Of a stretch of 64,000 bases of DNA, positions 46,121 to 60,074 are shown in pieces. The number at the start of each line of letters is the position of its first letter. Within the stretch, counting starts at the first letter, position 1. This stretch comes from Adineta ricciae. Lineage: Eukaryota; Rotifera; Eurotatoria; Adinetida; Adinetidae. Location: the NCBI GenBank assembly GCA_905250025.1, contig CAJNOJ010000111.1, positions 1 through 64,000 of the forward strand. Direction: 5' to 3'. A program made the position numbers and the translations under genes. The notes below the pieces were generated by a model, which was not told the origin of the DNA, made no database searches, and worked only from the letters and a program-made list of their open reading frames with translations.

Positions 46121-49100
46121 CTAGATTTTCTCTTTTGATGGAATCCATACGTGAGTAACTGTCTCTTCATGAGCAATTATTTCGCACATACGATCGTAAA
46201 CATCAACTAGGGTTTCTTCTTCAATTGTAGCTGAAAGACGAAATCATTCAAATTTCATTATGAGAAATTCGTGTTCGAGAAAGAATTCTACCTGTGAATA
46301 GATCACCGAACGACTTTTCAATCTTAGTTACTTTCTCAAAAAGCTGCTGGGCATGTTCTTCGTTTACTTCACCGTCCGCGTTATCCCTAAAGAATCAATT
46401 ATCATGAATTAGATCGAAATTTTCTCGGCAAATCTGCCTACATAATCCATTTAACATCACGTGGTTTGACATATATTACGATTGGATAGAGACCAGCCGC
46501 GATTAACCGCCGAATTGCATAGCCACTGACATCCAAAATACAATGTTTTTGCTAAAGAAACAAAGTGATATGAACACTTTTCTTTGTCGATATTTGTCAA
46601 CATACACTATTTGCGACTTCTCGAACAGCTTGAACACTTGTGCCGTATAAGTTTCCTCCATATTCTCCCGCTTCGATGAATAAGTAATTTTGTATATCTC
46701 GTTCCATTTGTTCACGGGACGAAACAAAATAGTATTCTCGACCTTCGACTTCTTTTTCACGCTTCGGCCGACTCGTATCTAAAAACCAAAAACCATCTTT
46801 GATCTCACCGCTTAATTCAAGTCTGAATACATACGTGGAACGCAATTAGCATATTTATCCGGTGAATCATTCAGAAATTTATCAGTGAGAATTTCTTTGA
46901 ATGGCCCGAAGATTATAACGGGTCTTGTATAATCAACTAAATAACATAAATATTTATCATATCATCTGTATTCTTTCATCACTCGAAAGTCATGAATCTG
47001 ATTAGAGCATTAGACTAATGAAGTTATTTTTTAACCTTCGCCGAGATTCTTGTGTTTGAACTTACTTTCATGTTGAACGATTAGTTCATAGGATTGAACA
47101 GGCTCGGTGTTTTCAGGTTCATTTTCTGACTCTTCGCCTGATTGTGTGTCCTTTTTATCGGCACTTTTGTTGAATAAACCAAATTTTTTCTTTTTCTTTT
47201 TCTCACGCTCAAGTGTACTACTCTAAAAATAAGCGAAGAATGTCAAGTTTTGTTTTTCTTTGTATTTCGAAACCACGTACTCGACTATGACTACGTTGTT
47301 GATTGAAATTGACGCGTTTTTGTCGGGCACGTTCTTTTTTCTCAACACGGGACTTTGATGGAATTATACCAGCTTCATCTTCTCCCTGTTCATTTGTAAC
47401 ACGCTTCGCTTGCCACCACGAATCATCAGCTGCGTTTGTAACATGAAGAATGTCACCGACGTGAAATGCTAAGCCGGGTCCACCCGGCAAGCTTGGATCT
47501 CTAGTTGGATCGTAGTCAAACTCCGCTCTGAAACGCAGAAGAAAAAGATTTTCCGGGAACCAATAGAACGTTCATCTTACCGGACGAAAAATTGTCGTTT
47601 CGTCGACGTTTTCAAACTATTTGTACTACCAGCGGTTTCACGGGTCATTTTGCTACGCTGTTCATGGTTACGACTTTCTACTCGAGCAAAGTCTACTGAA
47701 AAGAAGAGAAGAACATAGAGAGTTCCCCGTGTCGAAATGACGAACCGTTGTATTTATTAGTGACTTGTAAAATGGCTGTTTCACCACAACTTTTAAGCAC
47801 CGATACTGCTTCTTCGTGGGAAGCTCCGCGTAAATTTATATTGTTCACAGACAATATGCGATCACCTTTACGTAATTCACCTGATTTATCAGCTGCACCG
47901 CCCGATTGTATAAACGATATGTAAATTCCTTTCTCTAGAACAGAAGCTCTCTTTCGAAAATGAGAAACACTTAAATATTCGTCGTACCTTGTCCGCCCTC
48001 GCCACCAAGTATATGGAAACCGAAGCCAACTGGTCCTCGTCGAAGAACAACACGTCGTTCACTAGAAAAAGAAGGGAGAAACATGTTTTCCTCTATTAAT
48101 CCTAATCATATTTGACACATTGCATGCCTGTCGTCTGTCATATCTTACGTCAACCCACTAGTGACACTCGTATTTCACATCAAATTATTTTTAGCGTCTT
48201 TGCGCGTCATCCTTCATTTTCTTTTCTCACTCACTCTGTCTTTTCTTCTGTTTGCTCTGGATTCGGTGGCAGTTGTCCATTAGTTTGATCTGGTAAAATT
48301 TGAGCATCAGATAAATAATCTGTTGGATGACCAACGATTAACGTTATTTTTGGACCGTCATCACAAGCACGACGAATAGATTCCACTGCATGTCGATGCT
48401 CAACAAATTCCAAATCGTAGTTGTTTTTCTGAATGCACAAGAAATGAGCACGTGTTTGAGAAGAATAAGACTAATTATACCGCTGATTGCACATGTACTA
48501 AACGATCACCAATTTTCAATCGTCCGTTCTTATCAGCAATTCCACCCGGAATGATGTTTGTGATGAATATTCCATGATCTCTAAACATTCCGAACTTCGT
48601 TTTCTTGCTTTCTCTTGATAAGAGTACAAACCCTTTGACATATTCATTACTAATTCCACCAGCAATCGAAAATCCTAAATGAGCGCTTGGTGGTTTCTCT
48701 AATTCGATTTCTTCCATCGCCGGCGGTTCCAAACGACGAACAGTCTGCGGAAAAGAAAGAAGGGAGACGGCAATTTTCAAATCGCACATATCCATCTTAC
48801 TAGAAACACATCATTTCCGGCTGTTTTTAACGAATCAACAGCTGATTGATGTGCGATATTCGTAAAATCAACATCGTTCACACGTAAAATGATGTCATGA
48901 AGTCTAAATATTCACTTCGAACACGCACAAATTTTAATTAATTTGAAAAAGCTTACCGTAAACGATGATCACGATCGGCTAGACCACCTTCGGTAATCCG
49001 CGTGATCACTACTGCTGACGAATCGTTAATACATGGCGTATCTACGCCTCCAGCTACTGAAAATCCTAATCCGACACCAGGCGACTGCGTTAACGAAAGA

Positions 49101-49982
49101 AAAAGAATGAGACTTCCAATATGACAAAGACTGGCGACGAATCTCGATCGATATTTACTCGGTGAAGGTCAACTTCAATTTCTCTCCAATGATCGTCATA
49201 ATTGAATTGTGGAGATTCATCTGTAGTTGTATTTGGACGCGTTGATGACTCAAATGTATCTGTTATCCGCGCGAATGGCGTTGTTGTTGCTTGTCGTGGA
49301 CTCGGCTCTTTACTAATCGTCGACTGTAATAATGGATTATCGGTTGCAAGTGGCGCTATTGTTGTTGATTCCGTGTTTGATGGTGCGCCATTCTAGATGA
49401 AAGAAGAAAAAATAATTATCAAAGTAAATAGAAAACAATAGCTACTCGAATATCTTGCTTCAGCATCGGCTGCCTTTCCCATTGATCAGCTAGATCTAGC
49501 GTTGCATTGACTTTAACTAATCGATCGCTTTGCTCGTCGAGAAGGATCGATTCGTAGAATTCTTGAATATCTACGAGGCAAATCAAATGAAATATGAACT
49601 CAACACGCGTAGGTCTTTCGTACCAATAAGAGCTTGAAACAGTCGAGTTTTGAATATTTTGATAACTCTAAATAGAACAAATTACAACGGAAATTTCAGT
49701 GAATATCTTAGATTTTCCAGTTCGCCGGATAAACATAAAAGATTCACGAAAGAAGGCAAAACACATTTCTTTTTGAAATAACGTCTAATGACTTGTTCAT
49801 TACCACCGGAAGAAAATTATTTACCTGTCAATGGCATTTCTTAATGGTTTATCTTCTGGTGAATCAAGACGATTATAATATTCTTCGAGTAATTCCAAAG
49901 CTCGATAAGCATCTAAATCAAATGAATTTGTTTCAAAGGCGCTAAAATCTTTTTAGAAATTACCTTGCTTTCGAACAGGCAT
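46121..49982 (-). CDS. DLG1: Discs-large MAGUK scaffold (L27-PDZ-PDZ-PDZ-SH3-GK)
   Basis: The first exon is only MPVRKQ, exactly the start of vertebrate SAP97/DLG1. Next exons give the L27 domain ([26 protein letters not shown]). Three PDZ domains follow with carboxylate-binding loops GLGFSVAGG (49000-49100), HLGFSIAGG (about 48690) and FGFHILGG (about 48025). Then come an SH3 ([16 protein letters not shown].., DDSWWQAKR; 47300-47560), a basic HOOK segment ([12 protein letters not shown]) and a guanylate kinase-like domain ([25 protein letters not shown]) ending [12 protein letters not shown] proteins organise synaptic and septate-junction complexes and cluster channels; the GK domain binds phosphoproteins and lacks enzyme activity. 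About 15 or more short introns interrupt the gene. Neighbouring location to a nicotinic-type channel may be chance. Confidence 0.93.
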
Positions 49983-52900
49983 ATTGTCGAGCATAAAATG
50001 ACGGTTTTACATTTAACCAAAAAAAAAAGTAGCTGGGTTCTTGAATGATGAAAAGAACGAAAAGAAAATTAAGCCTTCGTACAATATTCCGATGATTAAA
50101 GGACGAAGAAAGAGGAAAAAGTGGTGAAGAAGAAGAAAAAAAAGAATTCTTTCTGTTTTATACTCGTTTTCTAACCTTGAAATAATCGTTAAATGTCAAA
50201 AAAGAAGGAATTTGATGAGTAGAGAAAGATCTCAATGGAAATATCTAAACATCTATTAGCAAAGTCAATAGTGCAAGATAAAGAAATTGTTCGAAAAGAT
50301 TTACTATTAATGGAGAAGGAGAGAGAGAAAAACCATGCAAACGGCTCTTATTTATATTTATTCTGCTCCTCGTCAGTTTCTTCTTCTTTTTGCTTTCTTT
50401 TTTTTTGTATGCAGAATCTTCTGCTTTGTTCATTGATCACTCCGGTAACAAGATCATATCGAGGACAAGCGATCAAACGATGAAAAAACGAGTGGCAGAA
50501 GACGAGACTAACTACGACATAGAAAATAAATAAATCAATGGTAAAAAGAAGAAAAAAAGGAAAAAAAAGAAAAAAAGAAACAGAACAGAACAGAACAAAT
50601 CAGACATTTTCTCGAAATGTACATACCCTTTTTTCGATATTTTATTGTGTTTATTCTCATTTCATATACTTGATTGCTTATGTTCTTTTTCGTTTTCAAT
50701 ATTTCTTTACTTTTGCCAGTCCCGAACCGGCACTTTGCCTTGAAACAGAAAATAGATGTCACTTGAAATCGAATAGAAAATCTTTCATCTCTCGTCGCCG
50801 GTAAATGAAGTCTTTTTTATGCTGTTGATCAAGCCATATATGCAAATTAGTTGCTCGATAACACATTCTAATGGACGAAAGGTGACGAGCAAGTTTCGCG
50901 TGCATACCTCGAACGAAAATAAATCAAACACACCTGTGACGTTAATTGATCAATGTGTTTTTTTGCATCCTAAAGGAAAATGTTTACTGAAACATGACGA
51001 ACAGAGTTTTCTCTCAATGATTATCTGTACTTTTGAAGTCTACAAACAAAGAAAACATCTTTGTCTCCTGGGGACGATCAATAGCCTCATTAATAAAACA
51101 TCAAGTGATTAATGTCGAATGATCTGCAAGCGAAACATTGACTTAACAATTGTCGCGTCTGACAAGGAAATTCTTACAATGAGTACATTGAGCTGAGATT
51201 TGGAAAAGTATTATGTTTTGAATCAAGAAGTCAGGAATCGTTTTAATTCAACAAATGTGGGCTAAGATAAGCTTTTAAGAAGCTTAGCGAATTTGGTTTC
51301 AGAGGATTTTCATCTTCTTTTTCTTCATTGAGACAGGTAATCATTCGAAGTACTTTCACATTCTATGTGTTGTTTTATATCCTCTCGTAATAAGTATCTG
51401 TTCTCAGTTAAACAAAACATTCGAGGTACAGCGAACAATTCATGCGTGCAAATAGAAATTTCGGTGAAGTTCCTTGAAAAAAAAAACATGAAAATTTCTT
51501 TTACTTCACAGTCAAAGGACTTCCTGACTCTAACATATCATAAGAGACTTTTTTTAAGATTATGCATTGCCATCTCGTTTATATCTTATCGCACTTATTG
51601 TCTTCATCATATGAATGAGTTCACGAGTATTGAAGGAAAGTCTTTCATCGAAGATCTGTCTTTATTAATAAGGATGAGAACAACTTAGATTTCAGCATGT
51701 TTCTAGTGTAATAAGATACTTTGTAATGCCGTGTGATGATACGAGTCTCCTTTGATTATTCTTCTACGGCGAACGCATTCAAATTTTCTAAAAGAAAAAT
51801 TCAGTCGACAGGTAGGAGTAAAACATCTCTCTCGTAATTAAATCGAGACAGCCAGTTTATAAATGTCATGACGGAATATAGAACAATTGTGAGCGTTAAA
51901 AGGAATTTTGTAAAAATCTAAAAGCGTAGACTTTAGTTTTACTCGATGTACGCTTTATCGTAGGAAAAGCATGGGAAGTATCGTTTGATGAGCGAAGCAT
52001 GAGGGTGAAGATGTGAGGGTAAGTCAATCAATGAGAGAGAGAGATTTTTGGGAAACATCACGTATTTCGTGTTCCTTCTGGTTTCAACGAGCTCATTGTT
52101 CGTTAAAATAGCTCTCTAATACATAGCCGATGTGATCTATATGATTAATACGAAGCATATTGCACTGACAAGCTTCTATTCAGGATCTTTCGGTTCGCTT
52201 AATAGAAAACAAATATAGTTAAAGACATGTGAAGGTTTTAGAAATTATTTATCAATGCAAATAGTATGCAATTTGCTTAATAGAAATTCATCCGTATCTT
52301 ACATTGATTGCATGTGTATGTGATATCGGTTTTGTGCTCATGGCGTGAGTTCATTGAAGTACACCATATCATTGGCAGATCTTTTCTTTTGTTCGTTTTT
52401 GGAAGGCGTTCAACGAAATGTTCCTGAACGTGTTGTTTCAATTATACGGGAGATGTGTACTGAAAAACCTGCTCCCTTTGATAATGCTGTATGCGAGTGG
52501 GCAATCACGATTAAACTCGAAAAATGAATGCTCCTAGGCTGATCTTGGGATTAGATTATCTTGTTTCGAGCTAAGATTTTTCATGTTCAATTCATGTGAT
52601 TGTTATATCACGAAATTATTGTATTTTTTATGTGTGCGTGTCGAAACAGAAGAAATGTCGTCATGTAATGTTAGCGGGCTTCTTCCATATGGAATATTCT
52701 ATAAGTTTTTTTTGAAAGATTTAAGCTGTTAATCTTTAAAAAATACTACTTAGCTAATTCGTTCGCATGGTATTTCATCTCCGTGATTGCGTAGGTTATG
52801 AAATCTTCAGTTGGACGATAAAAAGAGCAGTTTTTTCTCTTCTGAAAAAATTAATATTATCTGCAATTGTCGTTGCTTTTCCATTAGTCTCGTGTGACAT

Positions 52901-53163
52901 CCTCGCACTACAAAGAACGACTTTTTTGTTTCTTCTTCTTTTCTATTGAATTCAAATTGAATTTACTGCATTCATTTAATCAATGATGCTTTCCGTAGAA
53001 TTCTTTTACTTTCTCGTTTTCTTTTTGCTCTATGTAGACATTTATATTACATCGCATTTCCGTGATTATATCTGCCAAGCGTTTATCTTAGAGGAAGAAC
53101 TCGAGGCGGTCACTGACATTGTCAGAAAATATCATTTTCTTTGTTCGAATTCTAATCCAGAAA
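49983..53163. other. Three-kilobase gene-poor stretch
   Basis: The proximal part has A/G-rich low-complexity runs (50090-50150, 50535-50610) probably belonging to the DLG promoter region. Beyond 50800 several plus-strand frames of 60-107 codons occur (50819-51112, 51365-51688, 52345-52527, 52983-53177), but none starts a recognisable protein or shows a domain, and no splice chain joins them convincingly. No repeat or RNA gene was identified. Confidence 0.4.
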
Positions 53164-54200
53164 ATGCCGTCCAATGACACTGAAAATTCCAATGATACTT
53201 TGACCTTTTTCCTGCGTCAACTTGTCTATATCGATCAGGAAATTCTCATTCATTTACCATTGGTATTTATTACACTCGGTATGATTGGTTTTGTTGGTAA
53301 TGCGTTTACATTTCTTCAATTGCCACTGCGATTTAATAGTTGTTGCATTTATCTGCTTTGTGAATCGTTTATTGATACAATCAATTTATTTGTCAATCTA
53401 TTTCCAGCGTATCTACACGGATCACCGAAAAATATTGTTCTCGAAATCTCCAGTCGTTTCCAATGCAAATTCAAACTCTTCTGTCTTGTCTTTCTACCTC
53501 AATTATCCATTAATTTTCTTATTCTCTCCGTCATCGATCGATACGCATGTACATGTTCGTTAACATCGCCAATTCGATATATTCGTCAACTGTCCGCCAT
53601 TCCGTGCATCATATTTTTGAATATTCTTCTCGCGTGTCTCATGTCATTATACTCTCCGTTGTATTACGATGTAGCCTCTGGTCTCGGATGCGTTTGTATC
53701 GATCCGCTGATGAATGGGCTTCTATACATTCTTGTTCATGGAGTTTTGACTCCATGTGTGATGTTAATATTCGTTTTGCTGACATATCGAAATGTTTCGA
53801 AGAGTCATTATCGAGCAGTAAGTCGGATGTTTTCGAAAAAAAGAAAGCTTTGCTATTGTTTTATTTTGTATAGAATCTAATAAACAGAGATCGCTCTGGC
53901 AATCCGTTTGTTCGAATGATATTTACTCAAGTGTTAACTACAAGTTTCTTAATATTACAATGGATTATTTTTTATGTTTATCATATGTTTACTGCGTGCA
54001 AACTTGATCATGCGAACGACAAAGTTCTTCAAATGTTTCTTTTTTCACTTAGTAATTATACTTACTATTTAATTAATATCAAATCGTTCTATTTATCAAC
54101 ATTGACATCTCGAGTGTTTCGAAGGACGTTTGTTAAATCGTTCCGTCAGATTTTGCCCGATCGTTCATCTCAAAGGAATTCTTCGCCAAACTCGAATTAA
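53164..54200 (+). CDS. Rhodopsin-like 7TM receptor (FMRFamide-receptor-like style)
   Basis: Two exons (53164-53817 and 53874-54200) around a 56-bp intron encode about 326 residues. The N-terminus has several N-glycosylation sequons (NDT, NST-like) and no signal peptide. Helix 1 carries GMIGFVGNAF with the conserved Asn. Helix 3 ends LSVIDRYACT, giving an intact DRY motif. Helices 5 and 6 flank the intron, and helix 7 ends INIKSFYLSTLTSRVFRR, where the usual NPxxY is replaced by NIKSF. Helix 6 lacks an obvious CWxP. Bdelloids have many such divergent peptide-receptor-like genes. Ligand cannot be inferred. The ATG at 53164 is preferred to upstream in-frame codons because the extra residues add nothing conserved. 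Confidence 0.82.
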
Positions 54201-54488
54201 ATTCCTTTGAAAAACGAGCTCTAACAAATTTGTTTTATTCGAATCTTGTGAGGTAAAGTTTAGACAATTATCTAAAGAATCTCCGGAGAAAACCAAGAAC
54301 ACGTTGTTCTTTTTGAAAGTTTTGTACTTCATACACACGCTCTGATCGAACAGTAATTAGAGTGAAGAGCATTTTTCCCGTTTACTATCATTCTGTTTTG
54401 AAGTATCGTCTTCAAAATCTATTTTTGTTTCATTAAAATTACTTTGTCAAACATCTTTTAATGCAATTTTATTTATTTTGTTTTTTTC

Positions 54489-56206
54489 TTAAAATGAAAT
54501 ATGTTCATTATTGAGATTTTTCCATTGATTTGTTTTTGTTTGAATGAGATTATCAAGTTCATTGGCTAAATCATTTGCTTTAGGTCGAAAATCGTCGTTT
54601 TGCCGATGGACATACTCAAGAAATGAATCGACGATTGAGTGACTAAATTCACCAAGTAGAATAATTCAAAAGAAAGATTTTCTTACTTTTTCGAGAATTC
54701 GCTTTCGATCTGTTTGACTTGTTCAATCAGATTCGAGACCTTCAATTCGAGATGTTCATTCGCCTTTTCCTCTCGAATCTTCTTAACTTCCGACGACGAT
54801 TTCGAATTTTCGATAATCATTTGAATATAATTCAAAATCTTCGTCATCTGCTCACTTGTTCGATTAACCAATGCCAACCGATGAGAGAGTAACTGATCAA
54901 CTAATCCACAAAAAAGCACGTGTTGATTTAGACTATCGAGAATCATTTGTTGTTTCAATGCGAGACGATGATCGGTGGTGTATTGCTTTTCCAAAATGTT
55001 CAAATAAATCGTTTCAAGCGCGTGTTCATGGCGTGATGTGTATACAGTTAATAATTGATTTTCATATTGTGTGCGTTGCTGGTGGTGCTGATGAGACTTG
55101 GAAGCGAGACGATCGGCGAGTTTTCTAGTGATAATAATTTTCTCTGGAATATTTCCAGTGAGAGACTTACTTGAGATCGTCGATAGGCGTTGAATCGAAA
55201 TACTTTTTTAACTGAGTACATAGTTGTAGTTGGGATTTGAGGGTTTCGAATTCGACACTTGCTAAAGCGGATTCGACTTCTAATCGAACGAGCCTTCGAG
55301 GATGAAAAAAGACCTAATCGAGAATACGAAGAGAAAATAGAACGTACTTAACGGTTCGATTGTTTAGTTGAGTGATTAAATCGTTGTTTGGATTTGGTTC
55401 ATAGAGATTTTCATCGACCTGATCAAAGGAAAACTTCGGGGAGCTGGGAAAGTGGAAGAAATGAAGTTTACCCAGATATTTTGAAGAGCAGACAAATAAT
55501 TCTTTTCCATTTGAAGAAAATTCATTCCAATGTTTTGGATACTCTGTGGATTAGTTGTCGATTGAAGAAGATTCTGTGGTGATGACTAAAATTCACTAAA
55601 AATCGCATCTAATCAAAGATTCACCTTGATTCTCTTACAAGTTGTAATAACTGTTCAATCTGTCGGCGAGTTTCTCGAATCTTTTCTTTCCCTTTCGGTC
55701 CCTTCATCAACAAACTTTTATACTGCTGCTGTTTCCAATTTAATTGGCATTTCAATGCTTGGCTCTGTGCTTTCATACACGAATATTGTTCAGTTAGATT
55801 CCGTTGATAATTTGTCCATGGAATGACCATTTTCCTAAATATTCATTCAAATCAACATCGATATTTTCATGTTTCGTGTCCAATTACCCATTGTCCAATG
55901 AAATGAGAATATCCAAAAGTTTTTGCCGTTCATCATTGTTTTCGATAACTTCGTTACTTAATAACGCGTATCTAAAGGACGAAACAATTGAAAGAAAAGA
56001 AAGAAAGAAATGGGTTATACGGACCGATTCAATTCGTCTTCGGATAAGAAATTGTCTTCGGAGAGATTGTTGACTATCCAAGTAAGAAATGGTTCAAGAC
56101 CTGGTTGATAAACAAACCAATCGAAATTGTAAGGTTCATATTGATTCAATCCGGGATAATGAATGTGTTTGAGAAGATTATGAAATCCTACGCCGAAATT
56201 TGACAT
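54489..56206 (-). CDS. HAUS3: HAUS augmin-like complex subunit 3
   Basis: The gene has about eight exons starting at 56206. The N-terminal region (FDWFVYQPGLEPFLTWIVNNLSEDNFLSEDEL split here as FDWFVYQPGLEPFLTW and NNLSEDNFLSEDEL) matches the conserved head of HAUS3, which has FDWLF..FLKWF..NVLSERELE in human. The rest is coiled coil: KMVIPWTNYQRNLTEQY, ETRRQIEQLLQLVRES, EKQYTTDHRLALKQQMILD and a last exon ending NNEHISF. HAUS3 is a core subunit of augmin, which recruits gamma-tubulin to nucleate microtubules within the spindle. The length (roughly 500 residues) is near the family size of about 600. It converges with the 7TM gene and diverges from the convertase gene, with 735 bp between start codons. 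Confidence 0.85.
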
Positions 56207-56940
56207 GATTTGCTCTCTGTATTCAGATGAAATATCTCACCATCTTCTTTTCGACTGAATCAGACGTCTATTTTGAATAACAATGCTTCGTTTGTTTCAT
56301 AACAGAACACAACAATTTTCGAAATTTTTGTTTTCCATGGCAGATTGACATCGACGCTATTTATTCATAAAACAACAACAACATATCTTCGGTTTTCTCA
56401 TTGACCGATTTGTGGATGTCGCTAATCATCATGACATGTTATATAAAATCTATCTCTACACATGTCGCCCATCCATATTCACCTGTACACAAACATATCA
56501 TTCGTATGTTCGAATCTTTACGGTCTACAAACGATTAATAAATGTTTCCTACGCATGTTCTTTTTCATTCTCTACCTACACAAGTTATTTTTCGTATTCT
56601 ACCGTTTCGGAATACAGTCATCGTGTTCCCTATGAATGTTTTGCAGGGTATTCCGTATCTCTGGTTTAGAAATGGTTGGGCACGAATTGAAAGTCAGTTG
56701 GAATTTCGCAGGTCAGACGATTGATTTCGAAATGGAAGTCTCTTTTCATCGTTGAGTAAAATTCGGTCTCGTAAGCGGAGTGATGAAAGCAAATGACTTG
56801 TCATCGTTACGCTTCACTGAAATGCACAATCAAACTGTATTTATTCAGGGTAGTTTCTGTGTTTTTCGTCGCTAACAGAAATGCAAAAACTATGGAATGC
56901 GTCATTGACAACCGATCGATATCCATTGTGTTCATTTTAG
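56207..56940. promoter_or_regulatory. Intergenic region between divergent HAUS3 and convertase genes
   Basis: About 735 bp separate the two start codons. The TTTTAG just before the ATG at 56941 looks like a splice acceptor, so an untranslated first exon of the convertase gene, or trans-splicing, is possible. Plus-strand frames here (56412-56669) show no domain. Confidence 0.35.
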
Positions 56941-59764
56941 ATGTATAAAAATGTAACATCAAGAAGAATTTTCCAGTGCTTCTTATTAGTTTTGTTTTTA
57001 AACATCTTAAACACCAATGGATCGGACAATATCGATGAAGATGAGGAATATATTGATATAGGGGTTCGACTAACAGATGAGAACCGGGATCAACTTATTG
57101 CGGATTTAATCGCGCAAGAAAAACATGTGATTAGTGCTGGTCATGTGAGTAAAGCAGAGATTCTTTATTGATCGATAAGAGTATTTGATTGAATAGATTC
57201 CCGGTGTTGACATGTATCATTTTCAAGTGCGAAGGAAGCGGAATCGCCGGTCGAAACGTCAAGTCAATCAATTAATTGATGAACTTAAAGAAGATGAACG
57301 AGTAAAATCAAATTTAATTAATGATAAAATAAAATAGAATTGCGAATTTTATTTAGATTGCATCTGTAACTGTTGGGGAACGGTTAGAACGGCAAAAACG
57401 GAACTTTGTTTCTGATAATAAATTAATCGATCTTTATAAAAAATATAAAGTAAGAGAGCATGAGACTCGACTAAGCCAGCAGTATCACTTCGTCGAATCT
57501 ACCGAGTTCAAACTTTCATTCGATGACAATTTGTATAGAAAGCAGTGGTATCTGGTTAGTGACTTCTTTTGCGAAAAGAGATTAGCAAAGAAATTTTGAT
57601 TATTAACAGGAAAATGAAGGACAATTCAAATCACCAACAGATTTTGATATCAACGTTGCTCCAGTTTGGTTAGCTGGTTATTCTGGTAAAGGAATAGCCG
57701 TATGTATCGTAGACGATGGTCTCGACCATCCACATCCAGACTTAGCTGATCATTACGTATGTGATTTAAGAAAATAAAACATCGAATCATGAAAGCGTTT
57801 CTTTGTTTGATTAGCGACCCGATCTCAGTTACGATCTGAATGACCTCGATGATCCTAAACATGACCCCATTCCAAGCTCGTACGATGGTCAAAATAGGTA
57901 AGGTTAAAAGCTATGAAATAGAATTCAACATGTTTGAGCTTTTTTTGTTTGACAGCCATGGTACACAGTGTGCTGGAACAGCTGCTGCCAAAGCAAACAA
58001 TGAAGTTTGTGGAGTCGGTGTAGCTTATAATGGAGACATAGCTGGTAAGATAATTTAAATTTGACCAGTTTGAAATCATGCAAGGTTTGGTCTGTACAGG
58101 TATTCGAGTTTTGGATGGGCCAATTTCAACACTATTAGAAGCTCGTGCTATTGCATTATTTGTCGAAAATACGGACATTAAAAGTGCTTCGTGGGGGTGA
58201 GATTCTCGTATTTGAAAGACATTTAGACTAAGTTTTCATTTCTCTTTCTTTTCGTTCAGACCGGCCGATGATGGCACGAAGATGGAAGCGCCTCACGGTA
58301 TGACTAGGGCTGCATTGGAGTATGGTGTTACACATGTAATTAGCCTTTTGTTTTGAAGAAGAACACTGTATAAAATCGTTGATCTTACGTTCTAGGGACG
58401 TCAGGGAAAAGGTACTGTATACGTTTGGGCAGCTGGTAATGGTGGCAGTAAGGGAGATGATTGCGGTGCCGATGGTTATGCGTCTCATCACAACGTGATT
58501 TCAATCAGTTCTATTAATCACCTTGGTGAAACACCTTATTTTGTTGAAAAATGTCCATCAACACTAGCTGTTGCGTATACCGGTGGTCAACATGAAATTT
58601 TTAGTAATGAAGAACGATTTCCCGTCGGTGTTATTGCATCCGACGTTGATGGAAAATGCACGACGACATTTGCCGGAACATCAAGTGCCGCACCAATGGC
58701 TGCCGGGGCCTTTGCTTTAGTGTTAGAAGCCAATCCAGAATTAACCTATCGTGATGTTATGCATATTGTGGCTGAAACAGCGCGAATTCCATCGTTACTG
58801 GAAGCAGATGATTGGCTTATCAATGGAGCTGGTTATCATGTTAGTGATAAATTTGGTTTCGGCGTGCTTGATGTTGCTCAAATGGTTGCGCTGGCACAAA
58901 ATTGGACGAATGTGCCGCCAAGATATGAATGTTATCAAGAACATACTGGCGGACCGCTGTAAATATATACGCTCTTCTGACACGAGTCTTTAATCATTGT
59001 TTCTATCTTGTTCTTTTAGTAAAATCGTGATCGGTGGAAAACTAGAAGTTCCAATAAAAGTGATCCAATGTGAACCGATCACAAGAGTTGAACATGTCGT
59101 TGCTAACATCTCGTTCGATTTTCCCCGCCGTGGTGATTTGAAAATATCCGTCTTATCACCAAGTGGAACGATATCAGAAGTACTTTCCTGTCGTCCAAAT
59201 GATATAACCAGTGCAGGTCTGAATTTGTACCAAAAAAATATTCAAACTCTATTCCTTATTTTAGGCATTCAATATTTTCCATTCATGACATCTCATAGTT
59301 GGAATGAAAATCCAATTGGTGAATGGATACTACGTATAGAAACCTGTGATCCGAACGCAGAATATTCAGATACCGGTGAACTACAACATTTTGGCTTACG
59401 TATTTTTGGTTCCTACAGTCCTAAAGCGAACTCGAAAGCTGATCAAGATAAACGATATCCAAGACGTGCATTTGTTCCAACAAAACGTGAGATCGAAGAG
59501 ATCTATAATCGAGAATTTGCGGCACGAAAATCTTCAAATCTAATGCAAAAACGAGATCATCAAAACTTGATGAAACAGAAGCGAGCTGAAGCACAAACAA
59601 CAACAAAGACACCAGACGACAAGAAATCGCCCATATCACCCATTCAAAAAGTCATTGATTCCGCGAAAACGGTAATAAAATACATTCAAGAAGCCATTCC
59701 CACTGTTCGAACAATTTACGATACAATTCGAGATTTCTTCTTCTCCAAAAAGGAACCGAAATAA
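56941..59764 (+). CDS. Proprotein convertase, furin/PC (kexin-type S8B)
   Basis: The gene has about ten exons. It begins with a signal peptide (FQCFLLVLFLNILNTNG). The propeptide carries VDMYHFQVRRKR, analogous to the secondary site region, and ERLERQKR, a consensus primary cleavage site. The catalytic domain opens NLYRKQWYL and contains the triad: Asp in CIVDDGLDHPHPDL, His in HGTQCAGTAAA, Ser in FAGTSSAAPMAAG; the oxyanion Asn is in WAAGNGG, so it is furin/PC1-like, not PC2-like. A P-domain follows (58990-59420: DFPRRGDLKISVLSPSGT, NENPIGEWILRI). The tail is Lys-rich and hydrophilic, with no transmembrane helix or Cys-rich repeat, so it is probably a soluble secretory-granule or secreted form. 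It cleaves precursor proteins and peptides after dibasic sites. A 48-bp intron (59217-59264) is in frame and stop-free. Confidence 0.92.
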
Positions 59765-60074
59765 TACATCGAGTTTTGTCGGTATTTTCATATGGCGAAT
59801 ATGATGCCTCAATCATTTCTTTCATAAAAGTAGTTTCTCAATTTTATTTTACTAATCAACACATATTTTTATTCCTTTATTTATTGGTGATTTGGTTAAT
59901 AAAGAATCTAATGCTAACACTCATCAGCGTCCTATGATTGCTAATGAGAGAATGTCAATCCTTCTCTATTGCAGGTTCTTTCATTTTCTATTTGAAACCA
60001 AAAGGAGAAAAAATAGTTTTTCGGAATACGAGTCTGTGATGACACTCGATTTCAAAAGTCTTTATTTAACAAAT
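59765..60074. terminator. Convergent 3' ends, with AATAAA near 59898
   Basis: About 310 bp separate the stops of the convertase (+) and NME5 (-) genes. AATAAA at about 59898 on the plus strand is a plausible poly(A) signal for the former. Nothing else is seen. Confidence 0.4.

Noticed and set aside
50535-50804. Lys-rich 88-codon frame
   Set aside because: It is encoded by an A/G-rich low-complexity run with no further support.
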